Source of the DNA: Aplectana chamaeleonis
Lineage: Eukaryota > Nematoda > Chromadorea > Rhabditida > Cosmocercidae
Direction: 5' to 3'
DNA length: 64,000 nt
Assembly (NCBI GenBank): GCA_029168955.1
Contig: JAPDOI010001176.1
Location: 62,001 to 126,000 of the forward strand
Positions 24,401 to 31,442 of this stretch are shown one piece after another. A program made the translations under genes and the position numbers. Under the pieces are notes generated by a model. It saw only the letters and a program-made list of their open reading frames with translations, was not told where the DNA came from and searched no databases. Numbering within the stretch: the stretch's first letter is position 1; each line of letters opens with the position of its first letter.

Positions 24401-27400
24401 CGACGGCTATCAATGCTGGGCGCGATCGATTGCAGCGCTGGGCACGACGGGTTGTACCAGTCCGTAGGCCGCGACCCCGTCGCCGCGACGCAAGTATACA
24501 CTAGGCCTAAGAGTCCACGTAATCAATTTAGTCTGGTGAATGGACGGGGCTACGACGGTAGATCGCCGAGCGCGATCGAAACCCCGTTGGTCTGTGATGC
24601 CGCCAACACCGCACGACCAGCCTTCTGGTCCATGCGTTAGACTGAATGTAATACGGAAACCATATATCGGTGAAGGGATTTCTGAAAGCAGTTAAGAGAA
24701 AAGTTCCATTTTCGAATTAAAATTTGCCCAGGAAGCTCACTTGGAGGTGCTGATCAGAAGTCTAAAGCTTATTAGTAGATTTGCCCACGTTTTCGGACTA
24801 ATTCGTCCAAAGCCTCTCATCAGAGGAAAATTCTGTGGGCGAAACGCGACTTTCCACGATTTCCGAAATGCTGCGATAGATGTGGCAGAGAATTTTCCTC
24901 CGAGGGTTATTTGTAGTGCTTAACACGAAGCTGAGGTCCGTTTGTCGATTCCTGACAGCTCACGGTAGATTACGGTGGTTATACGGTAGTTCGGTCAAAA
25001 ACCCAGATCTGACTCAAAATTGCTATGAGGAGGCAATTTGAGATGCTGAATACGAATGAAATGTCCATTCGCCGACTTTCGAAATATGGTAGGTTTCGCC
25101 ACCTAAACGGCATGGTATATAAAGTCGTTCTCGGAGCCAAACACAGCGACTGCTGCATCACGCAAAAGGATGATAGTAATGCTGCAACCTCTTGGTCCCG
25201 GCACGATCCTCACCGTGTAGCCAGCCGTAGTCCGCAATCGCGGATTATGGCTAATTTGGCTCCGAGAACGATAGTACCGTAACTCACGGTAAGCGTCAGA
25301 ATTTCGACAAGCGGAGCTCACGTTCGTTTTCAGCACCGTCAATAGCCCCCACATATGTACCCGTTTTGGTGGCGGCCAAGAGCCACCCAAAAAAGGTTTT
25401 GCCGCCAATACCAGTGGGCACGTTTTATGGTGGGGAGAGAGAGAATTGCACTGGGCCTCCCTACCGATGGCAGATCGCCAACGCCGGGTTGCGGCTAAAG
25501 GTGTCGCGCATGCGATGAGTGAAATGGAGCTCCGTTTCGAGCTGCTAACAGGGGCAGTAAAGCTGAAATTCGGCAAGTGAGCTCCAGCAGGATTAAGCTT
25601 CATCCTCAAGCAGTCATATCTTAAACCTTTACATGTGAACCTTGGAAATCTACTCTGAAGACAGTAACGTTTCGTTTTCCCAGATTACTGACCAGCCAAG
25701 AGGTTGAATGTACCACTCAGGGATACCAGTTTTAGAATTATCGGCTTCACGCAAAAGCTGAAATTCAAAAATTTCAAATTTCACTCTGAACGCTAAAATT
25801 TTCAAATTTCTGGTTTTGAGACCATTGATGAGGTTTAAATGTGTCGTTGGTATTCGGCGTAATAAGGCGTATTTTTTCAATTAAAAAAAACGAGTACTCT
25901 ATACGATTGAACTGAATGTTCAGTAACTTTATTCTATTGAATATTCGAATTTTTGAACCATTCCCGGATAAGTCAGAAAAAATGTAATATTTTTCTCGAC
26001 AGCTGATTATTTAAATCTCGTGATACGGAATTGTCCGATTATTCGAAAAACCGAATTTCCAATTCTCTGACTGAACCCAATAACAATAGAAAAAAAACCG
26101 ATTTTTTTATTACCCGATTGAATGGAATATTCGAAAAGCCAAATAACTAAGTAAAAAAAAAGATATAAAAGGAATATTTATTGAAAAAGAGACTGAAAGT
26201 TTGGAAGAAAAGATGAAAAGAAAATTTCAAATTGATCGGAAATCGAATGCGCGAATATTCGAATTATTCGTATTTTATTTGAATTGAATTGATATTTTAT
26301 TCGGTTCCAGGTTACGAGGAAGAAAAATAAGAGGCACTGAAAACGCATATCTAATATGGTTAAAATTTGAAATGCGGAAGACATCGAAAGCGAATTTTAC
26401 GAAAGGCAGAAACTACGAGACAAATGTTCAGTGAGATTGCGTCATGATGAAAAGTGCATCTGCAGAATATCTAAAGAGTTTTACCTGTAAAGTTCGATTC
26501 TGACTGAAAATGTGTGTGATGTAATATGGATAAATAGAACTCACACAGAAAACAGAAATTGAAACATTTGATTTTCAGATTGAAATTGCAAAATTTTAAA
26601 TTTCAGCTTCTACGTGGAGCTGACCAGTTCGGAACCTGGTAGAATACTAACCACACATTCCAACCTCGTGACTGATCTGTGAACCAGAAAATTTAAAATT
26701 TTAGTCTTCAGAGTGAAAATTGAAATTTTTAAATTTCAGCTTCTGAGCCAAGCTGATCAGTTTCAACCCAGCACACCCTACACGACACATTGCAACCTCA
26801 TGACTGGCCTGAGAAACAGAAAATTGACAACTTTGATCTTCAGAGTAAAATTTGAAAATTTTGAATTTCAGCTTTTGCGTGAAGCCGATAATTCTAAAAC
26901 TGGTATTCATGAGTGGTACATTCAGCCTCTTGGCTGGTCAGTAATCTGGGAGAATGAAAGTTCCTGTTTTCAGAGTGGATCAAGTTTTGAGCCGAACCCG
27001 GATCTTTTTTTCGAAAGACCCCAAAAAGTGCCTCATGAAAAATTGACCCTTACCCTCTCGCGGAGCTGCAGAAACGCTTATATGTAACTTCTTGGAATCA
27101 GCAGCTCAGGATAGGATATTACGATGTTCTACTACAGAGTCTGAGTAGATACTTACAATACAATTCTTTTCGCAATCGTGGCAGGCGCTTTGTATACCTT
27201 CCTTGTGAGATGAGGTCAAATAATTATTCGAATTATTGGCGTACAAGCCCGTGAAGGAACAAAGTAAATTTTCCTCTAAAACAGAAGATAGCTCGTTCCA
27301 ATAAATTCTGTGGACTGGTAATAAAGAGAGAATAAATTACAGTTCGAAACTACATAGTAATAAAAACAACAATCTTCAATGTTCACTCACTGCGAACGGC

Positions 27401-27729
27401 TGGCTCAAAGCCACAGTCCACCATTGTCGATTGTACTCGTAGGTCTTCATCAACACAGTGGCCACTAATCGCTCCACAACACAACAAAACATCATGCCAT
27501 TAATGTAGAAATAGAAGAAATAATAGAGGCAATTGTTGATGTAGGCGACTATCGATGAAACCCGAAACATCATCAGGAGTGCTCCGACGATTGCGAAAAT
27601 ATTGCACAAATTGTAGCTCAGCAACACCACAAACAACAGCAGACTGAAATTCACACTTCAATTTAATCAGGAAGTTGCATCAGATACTAACCCGAGGAGA
27701 AAACCTTTAAATCCCTCAGTTTTATGGAC
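1301..27729 (-). CDS. Sre-type seven-transmembrane chemoreceptor gene, 5' exon missing
   Basis: Predicted nematode chemosensory G-protein-coupled receptor of the Sre family, expected in the membrane of sensory neurons. Six exons join in phase: 27692-27729, 27391-27643, 10159-10245, 9783-10094, 1445-1585, 1301-1390 (about 306 residues; family members are usually near 350). Diagnostic points: VVERLVATV...TYEYNRQWW after TM3 (the family ER..AT...YE motif); ALSTRYQITENIR before TM6 (family 'LS.RYQ.EN'); a TM7 completed only when 9783-10094 is joined to 1445-1585 and followed by SHPAYRR; and a tail EQAYFENLSRVW. Introns are 1391-1444, 1586-9782, 10095-10158, 10246-27390 and 27644-27691. Most junctions are good GT/AG sites; the donor at 9782 (GTTCGT) is the weakest. 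TM1 was not found upstream. No exon carries a stop, so the gene looks intact despite 25 kb of transposons in two introns. Exact Sre subfamily is unproven. Confidence 0.85.
1445..1585 (-). CDS. receptor exon e: TM7 and start of C-tail (141 bp)
   Basis: Acceptor CTTTTAAG|GTG and donor CCAAAG|GTAAGT, phase 0 at both ends, 47 codons. FEFLVPLSLLLSHPAYRRH fits the family TM7 end (P...S.P..RR). It lies 8.2 kb downstream of exon d. Confidence 0.8.
2198..2607. mobile_element. TTAA-type element, AGGCATCGTAC family, 3' end degraded
   Basis: The left end reads TCAAAGGCATCGTACGCAC, and the interior matches the copy at 39973-40524 (shared GGAAAGNCNCCACA... region near 2275). The right end does not show the expected matching TIR and abuts the next element at 2608-2611. 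Confidence 0.55.
2612..3148 (-). mobile_element. TTAA-type element, AGGCAGTGGTCGCGA family (537 bp)
   Basis: TIRs AGGCAGTGGTCGCGATCAAA and its partner ...GTGACCACGGCCT, flanked by TCAA and TTAA. The same roughly 540-bp unit recurs at 14484-15572, 39853-42456 and 59713-60246, with 2612-3148 in the opposite orientation. No transposase; non-autonomous. The TTAA target resembles piggyBac-type insertion. Confidence 0.8.
3149..3380 (-). mobile_element. fragment of AGGCAGGGTTC TTAA-family element
   Basis: AGAACCCTTTATGAGAATG followed by GGTAATCACAAAAGTAAAA and GGCTAATTAAAGGTATCCGC matches the right part of 42946-43388 and of 35142-36041. It is incomplete. Confidence 0.55.
3380..6800. other. anonymous intronic region with several unrecognised open frames
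   Basis: Open frames on plus (3831-4031, 4357-4623, 4670-5029, 4752-5042, 5204-5563, 5781-5987) have no domain I recognise. They do not join by obvious splice sites, so I do not call a gene. A C-run lies near 6473-6483. The cluster could be the eroded coding part of an unidentified transposon. Confidence 0.35.
3985..4463 (+). repeat. direct duplication, two ~0.17-kb copies about 307 bp apart
   Basis: 3985-4158 and 4292-4463 align along their length: both contain ACACCGGCCG, GACTCGGCCGACAGCTTT, TCTTCAAAACAAACACTAC and GTCCAGACAGCGG. The spacing suggests a tandem duplication with diverged linkers. Confidence 0.8.
6660..7560. repeat. degenerate alternating purine-pyrimidine (CA/CG/TA) tract, ~0.75 kb
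   Basis: From about 6800 to 7555 the sequence is dominated by ACGCGC, CACACG, GTGCGC and TATGCG steps, as in GCGCGTGCACGCGCGCGAG at 7426. No fixed repeat unit is seen. All overlapping open frames on both strands are Arg/His/Thr-rich and are by-products of composition. Confidence 0.85.
7690..8015. repeat. tandem repeat with GACGTC core, ~50-bp unit
   Basis: At least six diverged units share the pattern GACGTCATC.GAAGCCCT followed by a T/C-rich stretch and ACGAYGTCCTG. The minus frame 7848-8186 lies across it and is not considered a gene. Confidence 0.8.
8195..9430. repeat. CAGCCGGT-rich repeat block
   Basis: The motif CTCAGCCGGTRA recurs more than 15 times. At 8500-8660 it is spaced as short GCCCCTCAGCCGGTAAATGG units; at 9133-9315 there is a ~91-bp tandem pair (GTCTGCCCGATCAGCCGGTG... 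repeated). The ends are unclear, so I cannot say whether this is a transposon with subterminal repeats or a satellite block. Confidence 0.7.
8812..8978. mobile_element. small hAT-like inverted-repeat element
   Basis: Termini GGGGTGCGTTCCAAGAACGT and GTTCTTGGAACGCACCCCTG form an inverted pair around ~120 bp. The CAGGGGTG start is typical of hAT elements. I could not find a convincing 8-bp target duplication. It interrupts the CAGCCGGT block. Confidence 0.7.
9783..10094 (-). CDS. receptor exon d: TM5 end, LSTRYQITEN motif, TM6 (312 bp)
   Basis: Acceptor TTACTTTCAG|TTT; 104 codons. LSTRYQITENIRTIRL is the conserved intracellular loop of Sre and related families. FLILRVLLPTVL...VSGAVLF is TM6. 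The exon is ended at ...GFTT with donor GTTCGT, because phase and hydrophobicity then continue perfectly into the next exon. Without splicing the frame runs only eight codons further before a stop. Confidence 0.82.
10159..10245 (-). CDS. receptor exon c: TM4 (87 bp)
   Basis: Starts after ...TACTTCAG and ends AATATTGTG|GTAGGT; 29 codons, phase 0 at both ends. It encodes VAVAIINFF...IALYALNIV. Joined to exon b it gives one continuous TM4; joined across the 64-bp intron it continues into the TM5 segment FLTILLYVNYRI. An open frame running through that intron is an artefact. Confidence 0.82.
10755..10775 (-). promoter_or_regulatory. TATA-box-like core conserved between two element copies
   Basis: On the minus strand GGTATATAAGGCGGCCA; the identical block occurs at 40831-40847 in the other copy. 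Conservation within diverged elements hints at a promoter, but this is an inference. Confidence 0.4.
11300..11742 (+). repeat. 42-bp tandem repeat, about 10-11 units
   Basis: The unit is close to CGCACTCCCACTTNGGTCCC followed by GCACACTTTCTACGGCGTCC. 42 is a multiple of three, so every frame stays open and mimics a 14-residue protein repeat (LPLRSRTLPTTSGA). No start context, splice sites or domain support a real protein. Confidence 0.9.
11812..11862 (+). repeat. ACAC/ATAC microsatellite
   Basis: CACACATACATACATACATA runs into CACACACGCACACACA; simple sequence. Confidence 0.85.
12145..12375. mobile_element. 231-bp MITE with 8-bp target duplication CTGATCCC
   Basis: TIRs of ~60 bp: GGGACTATCCTAAACGGGGG at the left and CGCTCAGGATAGCCCC at the right; inner GAAATGAAATGAACCACC pairs with GGTGGTTCATTTCATTTC. 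CTGATCCC lies directly outside both ends (12137-12144, 12376-12383), and the empty site is seen in the related sequence near 63632. An 8-bp duplication fits hAT-type transposition. Confidence 0.88.
12437..12480 (+). repeat. (GA)n microsatellite
   Basis: About 20 uninterrupted GA units between two CTC...GAG elements. Confidence 0.95.
12487..13348. mobile_element. CTC...GAG element with GGCGGATCGCTGGC subterminal repeats (862 bp)
   Basis: Ends CTCAGACAGTAGGTGCGGGC and CCGCACCTATTGTCTGAG are inverted; TA flanks both sides (12485-12486, 13349-13350). Both arms are filled with repeats of GGCGGATCGCTGGC (13 or more, in opposite orientations on the two sides), as expected for transposase-binding subterminal repeats. 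The middle, 12690-12985, is unique. Open frames at 13034-13355 lie over the repeats and are not genes. Confidence 0.82.
13395..13580. repeat. dispersed repeat, inverted relative to 19500-19690
   Basis: Shares CACTGGCACTGTCACCATTCG, the AAACTATNAAGAAATA area, and TTGTATCATAATTACGGCAACAC with the reverse complement of 19500-19690. Nature unknown; it may be an end of a larger element. Confidence 0.65.
14683..15231 (+). mobile_element. CTC...GAG element carrying an SL1-like sequence (549 bp)
   Basis: Ends CTCTGAGAGTTTTGGCCG and CGGCCAAAACTCTCAGAG are perfectly inverted, with TC on both sides (14681-14682, 15232-15233). The uninterrupted host site is visible at 41320-41345. The arms are rich in CCGAGAAATA/GCCGCGAAATAGCC repeats. 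The centre holds a spliced-leader-like sequence at 14938. No protein-coding frame. Confidence 0.85.
14938..15040 (+). ncRNA. SL1-like spliced-leader RNA sequence inside a TIR element
   Basis: 14938-14959 differs from the canonical nematode SL1 leader at one of 22 positions (T4 to C), and a GT donor follows directly at 14960. CCAAGT (14949-14954) can pair with ACTTGG (14962-14967), putting the donor GAG|GT in a 7-nt loop, as in known SL RNA stem I. A second hairpin is possible at 14978-14989 (GCCTC/GAGGC). I see no good Sm site (AATTTTTGG) in the next 100 nt; only GCGTTTTGG near 15046. The 30 nt upstream are ~80% alike at 54751, so this is not a reverse-transcribed mRNA end. It may be a functional gene, a pseudogene or captured sequence. 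The 3' end is arbitrary. Confidence 0.6.
15690..16320. repeat. TTCCGCGAT / GATCGTTCCGCG dispersed short repeats
   Basis: More than a dozen copies of a 9-14-bp motif around TTCCGCGATNGTTCC, plus GTACCGTGAT variants, at irregular spacing. They probably form the subterminal repeat field of the composite element 13645-16540. Confidence 0.75.
16830..17220. mobile_element. TTCGAACGAACGAAA-rich MITE, TA-flanked (~391 bp)
   Basis: Ends TTAGTTGAACA and TGTACAACTA are inverted; TA flanks both. The interior is almost entirely iterations of TTTCGAAAAA/TTCGAACGAACG. The open frames here (NER/KKFRK-rich) are artefacts. A shorter relative is at 28174-28388. It sits inside the Tc1-like pseudogene. Confidence 0.82.
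17281..18725 (+). mobile_element. Tc1-like element with ~190-bp terminal inverted repeats
   Basis: The left arm (GCGGCAAAACTATATGACAT ... GCAAAACTATATGACATAGC, 17281-17475) is the inverse of 18527-18725. Between them lies a Tc1-type transposase. The element interrupts another Tc1-type pseudogene, which continues directly beyond 18725. Confidence 0.82.
17698..18410 (+). pseudogene. Tc1-family transposase, frameshifted
   Basis: 17698-17985 encodes the paired helix-turn-helix region: TGRPRKLNDREERAVVRL, ASEIKGAFDLGVDKSTVVRN, RKAPRLTENHKKWRLQFA, ending at KK where the catalytic 'IFSDE' should follow. After a frameshift the remainder is legible: FLLDGLDGFNSYWRDLRKDP, RRNFGGGSLMIWAAFSSTGK, VFQQDSAFIHVS (second catalytic Asp) and WFQANRVNLLEWPDLNP. 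A full Tc1 transposase is about 340 residues. It cuts and pastes DNA at TA sites when intact; this copy is dead. Confidence 0.85.
19500..19690. repeat. inverted partner of repeat 13395-13580
   Basis: GTGTTGCCATAATTATGATA, GATAGTTTTCTAGGAAATTC and CGAATGGTGACGGTGTCA match the reverse complement of 13395-13580. The two copies bracket the 13.6-19.5 kb nest. Confidence 0.65.
19705..22960 (-). pseudogene. RTE-type LINE (AP endonuclease plus reverse transcriptase), near full length
   Basis: One polyprotein broken into frames 23235-21955, 21980-20595, 20637-20146 and 20118-19795. The endonuclease part shows FATLNCRS, AALQETRL, VVVGTDANAKMG, LTWQGPT and QLDYVLTRN, but the catalytic SDH triad reads SDR near 21990. 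The reverse transcriptase shows GGDDNITAEMLK, KNYRGISLL, DEQAGFRPGRS, FLDFEAAFGSPHR (the usual AFD is AFG here) and TGVRQGA; the catalytic YADD survives near 20620 in another frame. Small indels separate the frames (near 22015, 20630 and 20595), and a 12-nt in-frame deletion precedes RQRCAKA. The 3' end lies near 19705. It lies in the receptor intron, on the gene's strand. The 5' boundary is uncertain. Confidence 0.9.
23386..24507. mobile_element. PIF/Harbinger-like element, TAA target duplication (1,122 bp)
   Basis: TIRs GGCCTAGTGCATACT and AGTATACACTAGGCC, each flanked by TAA (23383-23385, 24508-24510). The host sequence joins without a break on either side. The next TIR part is rich in GTCGCCGCGACC. 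A 3-bp TWA duplication is the PIF/Harbinger hallmark. No transposase frame; non-autonomous. Confidence 0.78.
25125..25272. mobile_element. small TIR element (TCGTTCTCGGAGCCAAA), ~150 bp
   Basis: TCGTTCTCGGAGCCAAA at the left pairs with TTTGGCTCCGAGAACGA at the right. It interrupts the conserved GGTAGGTTT.../...CCGTAACTCACGGTAA part of the long-TIR element. Confidence 0.75.
25640..26990. repeat. ~190-bp inverted repeat arms around iterated ~120-bp units
   Basis: 25650-25830 and 26800-26985 are inverted copies (GATTACTGACCAGCCAAGAG / CTCTTGGCTGGTCAGTAATC). Inside, three diverged direct units of roughly 120 bp (about 26570-26900) share AATTTCAGCTTCTNNG...AGCTGA and CTGATCTGNGAACCAGAAAA. The middle, 25900-26400, is AT-rich with ATTCGAAT motifs. 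It looks like a long-arm foldback element; boundaries approximate. Confidence 0.65.
27391..27643 (-). CDS. receptor exon b: TM2-TM3 with ER/YE motif (253 bp)
   Basis: Acceptor GAATTTCAG|T and donor GCA|GTGAGT. It encodes two hydrophobic segments followed by VVERLVATVLMKTYEYNR, the best single Sre signature in the window. It ends in phase 0, the phase needed by the next exon 17 kb away. Confidence 0.88.
27692..27729 (-). CDS. receptor exon a: loop and start of TM2 (38 bp)
   Basis: Begins after ...CCCGTAG with VHKTEGFKGFLL, matching the position of the family FHxN motif just before TM2. The TAG directly before it in frame shows the exon cannot extend further. It ends GG|GTTAGT, phase 2, matching the next exon after a 48-bp intron (27644-27691) that ends TTTCAG. 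Confidence 0.7.
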
Positions 27730-28173
27730 CTACGGGAGACTTGTGTTGAGTCAGTACCAGAATTATCCTAATCCGAAAACACACTCGAAGGACAGAGTAC
27801 TTCGCAGCACAAGTGCAGTAGTACTATTGAGATTACTACTTCGTTTCGAAGAGAAAACGAATGCTTTAGTGCTGTCAAATCGCTCAGACAAAAGGCGGTG
27901 AGGTGAGTCATCGAGATTTAATTATGGGCAAACATGACTTCATGTTATCCCATATCCCTTACAAGGGAAGTGTTTTTAGTGGTAAACGCATGTGCAGAAA
28001 TGACCAGGATTGTTAGTAAATCTTGGGCCTCAATAGTAAAACTGCGCAGTATCCCGCGCCGAGCTGCAAGAAGTTATAAGCGCGAAATAGTAAGGGTGTC
28101 CTACACATCAGACATTTTTTACGGTGCTTTGAAATTTTTTTGGGTTTGGCTGAAAACTTGTATGTGGGGAGTA

Positions 28174-28388
28174 TAGTTGTACAAGAACGAAATTTTCAAA
28201 AGATTTTTCGAATTTTTTTTCGTTCGTTTTCGTTCGTTCGAGATTTTGTGGAACGATTTTTTTTTCAAATTTCGCTCGTTCGAAATTTCGTCGAACAAAA
28301 TTTTTTCATTTTTCGTCGTTCGAAACGATTTCGAGCGAAAATTTTCGATTTTCGTTCGTTCGACATTTTTTTCGAAATTGTACAACTA
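28174..28388. mobile_element. TA-flanked AACGAACG MITE (215 bp)
   Basis: Ends TAGTTGTACAA and TTGTACAACTA are perfectly inverted with TA outside. The interior is TTTCGTTCGTTCGAAATTTCG-type low complexity. Same family as 16830-17220. Confidence 0.85.
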
Positions 28389-29147
28389 TAGTGGGGAGTA
28401 ATCCACGGCGCTTGAAATGAATCTGAGGTCCTTTTGTCGGAGTTCTGAGGTTTACTGCATATTACGGTAGGTACAATGTAATTTAGGGGACAAAACCTAC
28501 CTTAGCATTGCAAAAATAACATTGACACGAAATCTGTTTTCAGCGCTCCGAGTAAGCCCCGCATAGAAATTTGTAGCCAATTCTGGGGCTTTGACCGAAC
28601 TACCGTCTCAGGCCGGACCACTACGGGGAAATTCTGTAAGATTACGAAAAAAATCTGTCAGATTACGAGAAGATGTTGCCCTCCTCTGACAGAATTCTCC
28701 CGTATTCTGGCAGAATTCTCTCGTTATCTGGCAGAATTTTTCCGAAATTTGTCAGAATTTTTCCGTACTCTGGTCGAGATAGTACGGAAAATTCTGTCAT
28801 ATTACGCTGTCCGCCGCAATCTGCGGTGAAGAACCACCCTCCACGCGGATCGCGGCGAGAGCCGCCCCCCCCCCCCCAGCCGCGGGGATACCCCTATCCC
28901 CTCAGCAGTCAAAAATATGCTGGCCTCCGGAGAGTGACTCGAAGTCACCTTCCAGGGCCGGGAATTGGAATGCCGAATGAGTACTCTAGTGAGATGAGGC
29001 ACCTTTTATACCGACTGTGCACGTGATAAGCACGTTACGACAGGATCATTCGTGACCATCATCAATTGTCTTTCCAACCGGCCGAATTGAAGATGGCGAG
29101 GCGTGTTTTGCGGCTCGCGGGCGAGCCAATATCCGCGCTGTGTGTGC

Positions 29148-29325
29148 GTCGCATGGGGTGGTCGTTTTGTGGCGCCAGACAGTGAGAAGGGCGGGCAGAT
29201 CAGTGGAAAGGGCTGGGCAGCGCTAATGATTCCAAAAGTGACCTCAACCAATAGGTGTCTTTCCCACTGATCTGCCCGCCCTCCTCACAGTCTGGCGCCA
29301 CGAGACGACCACCCCGTCGCATGCA
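29148..29325. repeat. GC-rich hairpin, ~65-bp arms
   Basis: 29148-29212 and 29260-29325 are inverted (GTCGCATGGGGTGGTCGTTT / ACGACCACCCCGTCGCATGC; GGGCGGGCAGATCAGTGG / CCACTGATCTGCCCGCCC), with a ~47-nt spacer. Confidence 0.85.
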
Positions 29326-29978
29326 GCATGGTCCGCCGCTGGCCGGTAACCTCGAAATGTGGGGCGCCGGCCGTCGCCCTGAGTACCTGAGCCCTGAATT
29401 CAGGGGGTGAGCAACCAAGATTCATCCATTGAATTCATCTACCAAGATTCAGCAATAGATCTAGTGGTTACCTGGGCCTATGAGTGACCGCTGACCCTGG
29501 ATCCTAATAAATCTTGCTTGCGCGAATGCAGCCAATTCAGCCATCAGAGATCACTCCTATAGGTGCGACGATGTATACCTGGATTGACACTTTCAATACG
29601 GCGCGTCGCGATTATTTGATATTACTGAGTATCAATCACTATTACGTTGCGCGTCGATTCGTTTTCAGAGTAAGCCGCCGCGTTGCGCCGCGGTGGAAGT
29701 ACAAACCCGGCCCAAGGCTGAATATTGAATTCGGTGCTGTAATATTATATTCTTTCACGAATAAAGACATTAGGAAAAATCTACAATAGTTCGCGTAAGG
29801 AGGGCGTGGTCCGTGGCTGTGACTGAAGAGAATTGTGCCCGGGTCGCTTATATCTCGCTCATTTGGAGAAATTGAAATCTCATATCTACTTCGGATGTAT
29901 TACACAGGAGGGTTCCACCACAAAATTACTTCAAAATCTCAACAAAAAATCATGTATGAAGGAGTACTGTGGCTTTAA

Positions 29979-30463
29979 AGGCACTGTTCGCGATAAAAAT
30001 CGCTTTTCTGTTTCTTTGCCTATCTTGAAACCGGTCCCATTCTGATTCCAATGATGCTTCTAGAATCGTACAAGACCCTCTAGGAATGGAGTTATGGTCC
30101 CTCAAAAATTGAGCTAGGGAAAATGGTGGACGAGTTGTCCGAGGCTTGTAACTTCCGTCATTTGCAGCCAATGTATGCGAGCTGACCTGAGTAAAGAGAG
30201 AAGTTGAGAATGAAGAGAAGAACGAGGCTTTTGATTGGAAACCATAGTTCAACTCACGATTTCAAGTGTTCCTTTGTTCACGTCGAGGGGCGGGAAGAGG
30301 CGGGGCTTGCCCACAATGGCGGGGTTTGTACACTTTTCTAAGCCGTTTTGTGGCTCCTGGGTAGCTTTTCGTCCCGTTTTTTCGACGCTATTCTTCTTCT
30401 GAGAGTCACGAGAAGCGTTTGTCATAAAAACTTCGAGGATGAAGTTTATCGCGAACAGTGCCT
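29979..30463 (+). mobile_element. TTAA-type element, AGGCACTGTTCGCGATAAA family (485 bp)
   Basis: TIR AGGCACTGTTCGCGATAAA with partner TTTATCGCGAACAGTGCCT, and TTAA on both sides (29975-29978, 30464-30467). Homologous along its length to 33558-34044 (inverse) and 58697-59181. Non-autonomous. Confidence 0.88.
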
Positions 30464-31442
30464 TTAAGTCGGACACAACGCGCGCCACATGGATCGCATC
30501 CGCGTTCCGGCGTAATCCAAGATCCTTTTGCTTTGCAGCTTACTGTCTCGGGTCTCAAAAAGAATGATGAGACGCGTTTCATCATTCTTTCTGAGACCCG
30601 AGATAGCTTTGGCCTTGTAAAATCTCAATTTACTCATCCAAGAGCATCCGATTTGGATGCTAAAGCCGTGTTCCGCAGCCTGTCACAATTCGCCATTTTT
30701 TGACAGATTACGGAAAGAGTCCGGAAAACAACGGAGAAATTTTGTGGTAACTTTCTCGTAATCTGGCAGAATTTGTCAACACCAGAGATTAAGTAAAATT
30801 ATCTGGTAAAATGCCCGTAATCGAGTGGTAATTGCACATTTAAAACTGATCACTGGAAAATTTCTGGTAATTTTCTGGTACTACACCGGCCTGAGGTATA
30901 CCCACCGTTATCTACCGCTAGCTGCCAAAAATCGATCAACTGCCCCCAGATTCGTTTTTAGCACTCCAAATAACTCCTAAGGAAACGTGTTGAGCCATTT
31001 ATATCGTAGCGTTTCGAGAATCGTTTTGCCCTCATAAATTTAGTCGAAAACTCTGAAAAATCTACAGATAAACCTCAGTTCGTGATAAGCACATGGAATA
31101 ACCCCCATGAGGAAGCTCTAAGTCAAATCTGAAAAAAATTGAGACGCTTTAGAACCCCAAGGAGCTAGGAGAAACGGTCAACAAACAATTCGTACAAGTC
31201 CAAAACGCCATCACTCTGTACTAAGCTCGAAGAATGTGCTTTCAGCCAAACTTTATCAGAGGGGGAGGCTATTTTGGGCGCTAAACACGATTATTGGGGT
31301 GTGTTTCCAGATTTTCGTAAAAATTATGCGCTTTTTGTAGGGAACAATAGGTACGAAAATCAGAGAAAAAATGCCTATAACTTTTTTCAGAGTGGGTCTA
31401 GGCAGCTGCCAAGGGCATATTCGGACTTTTCGTCCCAAAATG

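Larger units (their letters stand above)
23043..25350 (-). mobile_element. long-TIR element (CACTGACAAGGGAAG family), copy 1, doubly interrupted
   Basis: The start ACTGACAAGGGAGGTATACA and interior blocks (GTGTTCAGCGCCTACCCC; AACGCACATTTTTCGAAC; CGGTAGTTCGGTCAAAAACC; ACTCACGGTAAGCGTC) match the reverse complement of 60977-62064. It is split by 23386-24507 and 25125-25272, and its far end is lost. Confidence 0.7.
10246..27390 (-). other. giant receptor intron of 17,145 bp
   Basis: Lies between exons b and c, both phase 0. It holds at least ten mobile elements, some several layers deep, including an RTE LINE on the same strand as the gene and an SL1-like sequence on the opposite strand. Confidence 0.72.
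28607..30895. mobile_element. CTC...GAG element, 2,289 bp, with subterminal CAGAATT repeats
   Basis: Ends CTCAGGCCGGACCACTACG and GTACTACACCGGCCTGAG are inverted. GT flanks both (28605-28606, 30896-30897), and the unbroken host site is visible near 61405. The left arm carries about eight copies of TCTGNCAGAATTTTCCCGTA-like sequence, and the right arm shows related ATTACGG/CTGGCAGAATT motifs. It contains a GC-rich hairpin and a TTAA-type element. No transposase recognised. Confidence 0.8.
27944..31440 (+). mobile_element. long-TIR element (ACAAGGGAAG family), copy 2, with nested elements
   Basis: 27944-28118 matches the left TIR of 60977-62064 (TACAAGGGAAGTG; AGTAAAACTGCGCAGTATCC). Homology continues at 28396-28606 and again at 30896-31440 (GTATACCCACCGTTATCTAC; TTTTGGGCGCTAAACACG). 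It is split by 28174-28388 and 28607-30895 and truncated by the RTE copy at about 31443. Confidence 0.75.
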
